A stretch of 64,000 nucleotides of DNA from Paenibacillus sp. FSL R5-0766 (GTDB lineage: Bacteria; Bacillota; Bacilli; Paenibacillales; Paenibacillaceae): NCBI RefSeq assembly GCF_037971845.1, contig NZ_CP150227.1:6324001-6388000 (forward strand), given 5' to 3'. A model generated the notes under the pieces. That model worked only from the letters and a program-made list of their open reading frames with translations. It did not search any database and was not told the DNA's origin. Shown here piece by piece: positions 62,542 through 64,000 of the stretch. The stretch's first letter is position 1. Every line of letters starts with the position of its first letter. The position numbers and the translations under genes are program-made.

Positions 62542-63822
62542 CTACTTGTTGACTTTGTTGTAGGATTTCCACGCCTTGTCGAGCGCATCGATAACCTGCT
62601 GTTGATTTAATTGCCCAGAGTAGTAACCTTGCAACGCTTTGCCTGACTCGTCTTTCACCGCTTGAGGGAGGGATGGGTCCTCATAAGCTTTACCTTCACT
62701 CACATATTTCTGAGCATCGTCTACCCACGGGAAGCTCTTGAAGTCATGGATCTTGGCAATCGGATTAAATTTGAGTGCTTCGAAGAATGCACTTGAATCC
62801 TTGTCATCGAGAATGTAGTTCACGAAATCGAGTGCCACTTCTTTGTTTTTGCTAGATGATGATACTGCAAGTGAAGTGGAGGTGCTCAGATTGATTTTGG
62901 TATCATCCGGATTGTCATTGATCGGCATGGGTGCTACACCAAAGTTCAAGTCCGGGTTGGACTTCAGAATGGTTTCGGCAAACCATGGTCCCTGAATCCA
63001 CATCGCGGCGCTTCCTGAAGCGAAGGCTGCTGAACCATCATCTCCGCCCACTTCCAGCGCTTTGTCCGTTCCATTGGCATTGACGAGATCGAAGATATCA
63101 AACAACGCTTTCATATCGGAGAAGGAGCCCTGATCCTGATTCATCTTCTCCACGAAGTCTTTGTGCTCAGACTGAGTTAATGCACCCACGGTAAGTGGCA
63201 GGAATAATTGCGGAATCCAGGCTTCTTTGTAGGACAGTTCAAACGGTGTAATGTTGGCTGCTTTGAGTTTCTCCACGACCGCTTTCATTTCCGTTAACGT
63301 CGTTGGCACTTCCAGCCCTTGCTCTTCAAAAATATCTTTATTGTACAGATAGCCCCATGATACTGTTTCCAATGGAACAGCTACGATTTTGCCCTCCGCA
63401 TCCGTTATGGAAGGTTTAACCGAATCCAGCAGCTTATCGACAAAAGGTTGGCCCGACAGGTCTTCCAGATAACCAGCTTTGCTGAATGGTGGAATCTCAT
63501 TGACTGCATGCAAGGCGAACACATCCGGTGCATCATTAGAGGCGAGTCGTGTCTTCAGTATCTGAGGGGCATTGTCCGCAGGCGGCATCTCCAGTTGCAC
63601 GTTCACTTCAATGTTTTTCTCTGCTTTCTCCTTGGCTTTGAACTGTTCTATATATTTATCGTAGTGTTCTTTCAGCCGAGGTTGTGCAACGAATACTTTG
63701 AGTGATACCGTGCTGCCTGACGCCGATTCCTCCTGCCCATTTTCCGTTCCTGCATTGGAACCGCAACCTGCGAGCAGAACACTGACCAGTACCGCACTTG
63801 CTACGCTTTTCCATACTTTCAT
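62542..63822 (-). CDS. Extracellular sugar-binding lipoprotein
   Basis: A 426-aa family 1 solute-binding protein. The signal peptide ends with lipobox LLAGC (residue 20), then a Ser/Gly/Asn-rich linker. AFASGSAAMWIQGPWFAETI (about 265) is the sugar-binding-protein signature, and EVALDFVNYILDDKDSSAFF a later one. The gap of about 180 nt to the permease gene holds no gene. The sugar cannot be told from sequence. Confidence 0.94.
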   Translation of the reverse strand: MKVWKSVASAVLVSVLLAGCGSNAGTENGQEESASGSTVSLKVFVAQPRLKEHYDKYIEQFKAKEKAEKNIEVNVQLEMPPADNAPQILKTRLASNDAPDVFALHAVNEIPPFSKAGYLEDLSGQPFVDKLLDSVKPSITDAEGKIVAVPLETVSWGYLYNKDIFEEQGLEVPTTLTEMKAVVEKLKAANITPFELSYKEAWIPQLFLPLTVGALTQSEHKDFVEKMNQDQGSFSDMKALFDIFDLVNANGTDKALEVGGDDGSAAFASGSAAMWIQGPWFAETILKSNPDLNFGVAPMPINDNPDDTKINLSTSTSLAVSSSSKNKEVALDFVNYILDDKDSSAFFEALKFNPIAKIHDFKSFPWVDDAQKYVSEGKAYEDPSLPQAVKDESGKALQGYYSGQLNQQQVIDALDKAWKSYNKVNK

Positions 63823-63877
63823 CTCTTATGACCTCCCGGTGTGTAACTGGTTTGTCTTTCATAGGCTCATTATATAT

Positions 63878-63903
63878 CAGAAAATGAAAGCGCTTCATTG
63901 GAC
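63878..63903 (-). promoter_or_regulatory. cre-like palindrome at the sugar operon promoter
   Basis: TGAAAGCGCTTCA (63886-63898 on the plus strand) is close to a CcpA/LacI-type operator, one base short of the 14-bp cre form. On the minus strand TATAAT lies about 14 nt downstream of it (rc of ATTATA near 63870), so the site covers the -35 region. It suggests catabolite or LacI-type control. Confidence 0.5.
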
Positions 63904-64000
63904 AAAATTAGACTTGTGTATTGGATTATTTTAAACCTTAATCCTGCCGCAAATGCTCTATCAAACGACTCATTCCGTGCTACTGGCTGAATTGCCTGAC

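Overview
The window looks like chromosomal DNA of a Paenibacillus-type, endospore-forming Firmicute. The left third keeps the order prfA-prmC-(...)-spoIIR-ywlC-mntP-ywlE-ywlG-glyA-upp known from Bacillus subtilis. It also carries a Spo0E-like phosphatase, and it is rich in TTG/GTG starts behind strong AGGAGG-type ribosome sites and in dispersed intergenic palindromes. No rRNA, tRNA, CRISPR array or intact transposase was seen. The organism assignment is an inference from synteny and style, not a database match.

Layout. 1-12.5 kb (minus strand): the conserved translation/sporulation block (upp to prfA) with two tandem SEDS (RodA/FtsW) genes inserted. 12.5-16.6 kb: a nitrilase-family hydrolase, ychF, a GNAT acetyltransferase, a small membrane protein and a Spo0E-like gene. 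16.6-19.5 kb: an A+T-rich island with a TPR-type XRE regulator followed by a 43-aa secreted pro-peptide gene (candidate RRNPP quorum-sensing pair), an unknown 265-aa protein and a gene remnant. 19.5-30.2 kb: carotenoid/isoprenoid region: idi-2 (fni), a seven-gene translationally coupled crt operon, and a CarH-type B12 photoreceptor. Triplets of 11-bp direct repeats sit in the promoters of both the crt operon and carH. 30.4-38.3 kb: a phospholipase D-like protein, a TetR-controlled paired SMR exporter, and a TetR-RND exporter unit. 38.5-52.8 kb: a complete reductive pyrimidine-degradation locus (PucR regulator, PreT/PreA, dihydropyrimidinase, two candidate ureidopropionases, an aminotransferase and a NMT1/SsuABC-type importer). 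53-64 kb: two chemoreceptor genes (one frameshifted), moaA, a LysE exporter divergent from a MocR regulator, and a carbohydrate ABC importer.

How parts work together. Light acting through AdoCbl-CarH probably derepresses both carH and the crt genes, which make a glycosylated and acylated carotenoid. The importer plus PreTA, HydA, ureidopropionase and transaminase would take up a pyrimidine and convert uracil/thymine to a beta-amino acid and then a semialdehyde.

Three observations deserve most attention. (1) The TPR regulator with its pro-peptide gene 12 bp downstream. (2) The CarH operator candidates. (3) A family of six 117-193 bp palindromic elements with compensating arm changes, four of which end 26-51 nt before the start codon of glyA, preA, the aminotransferase and the MocR gene. 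Starts were chosen from ribosome-site spacing and often lie inside the longest open frame.
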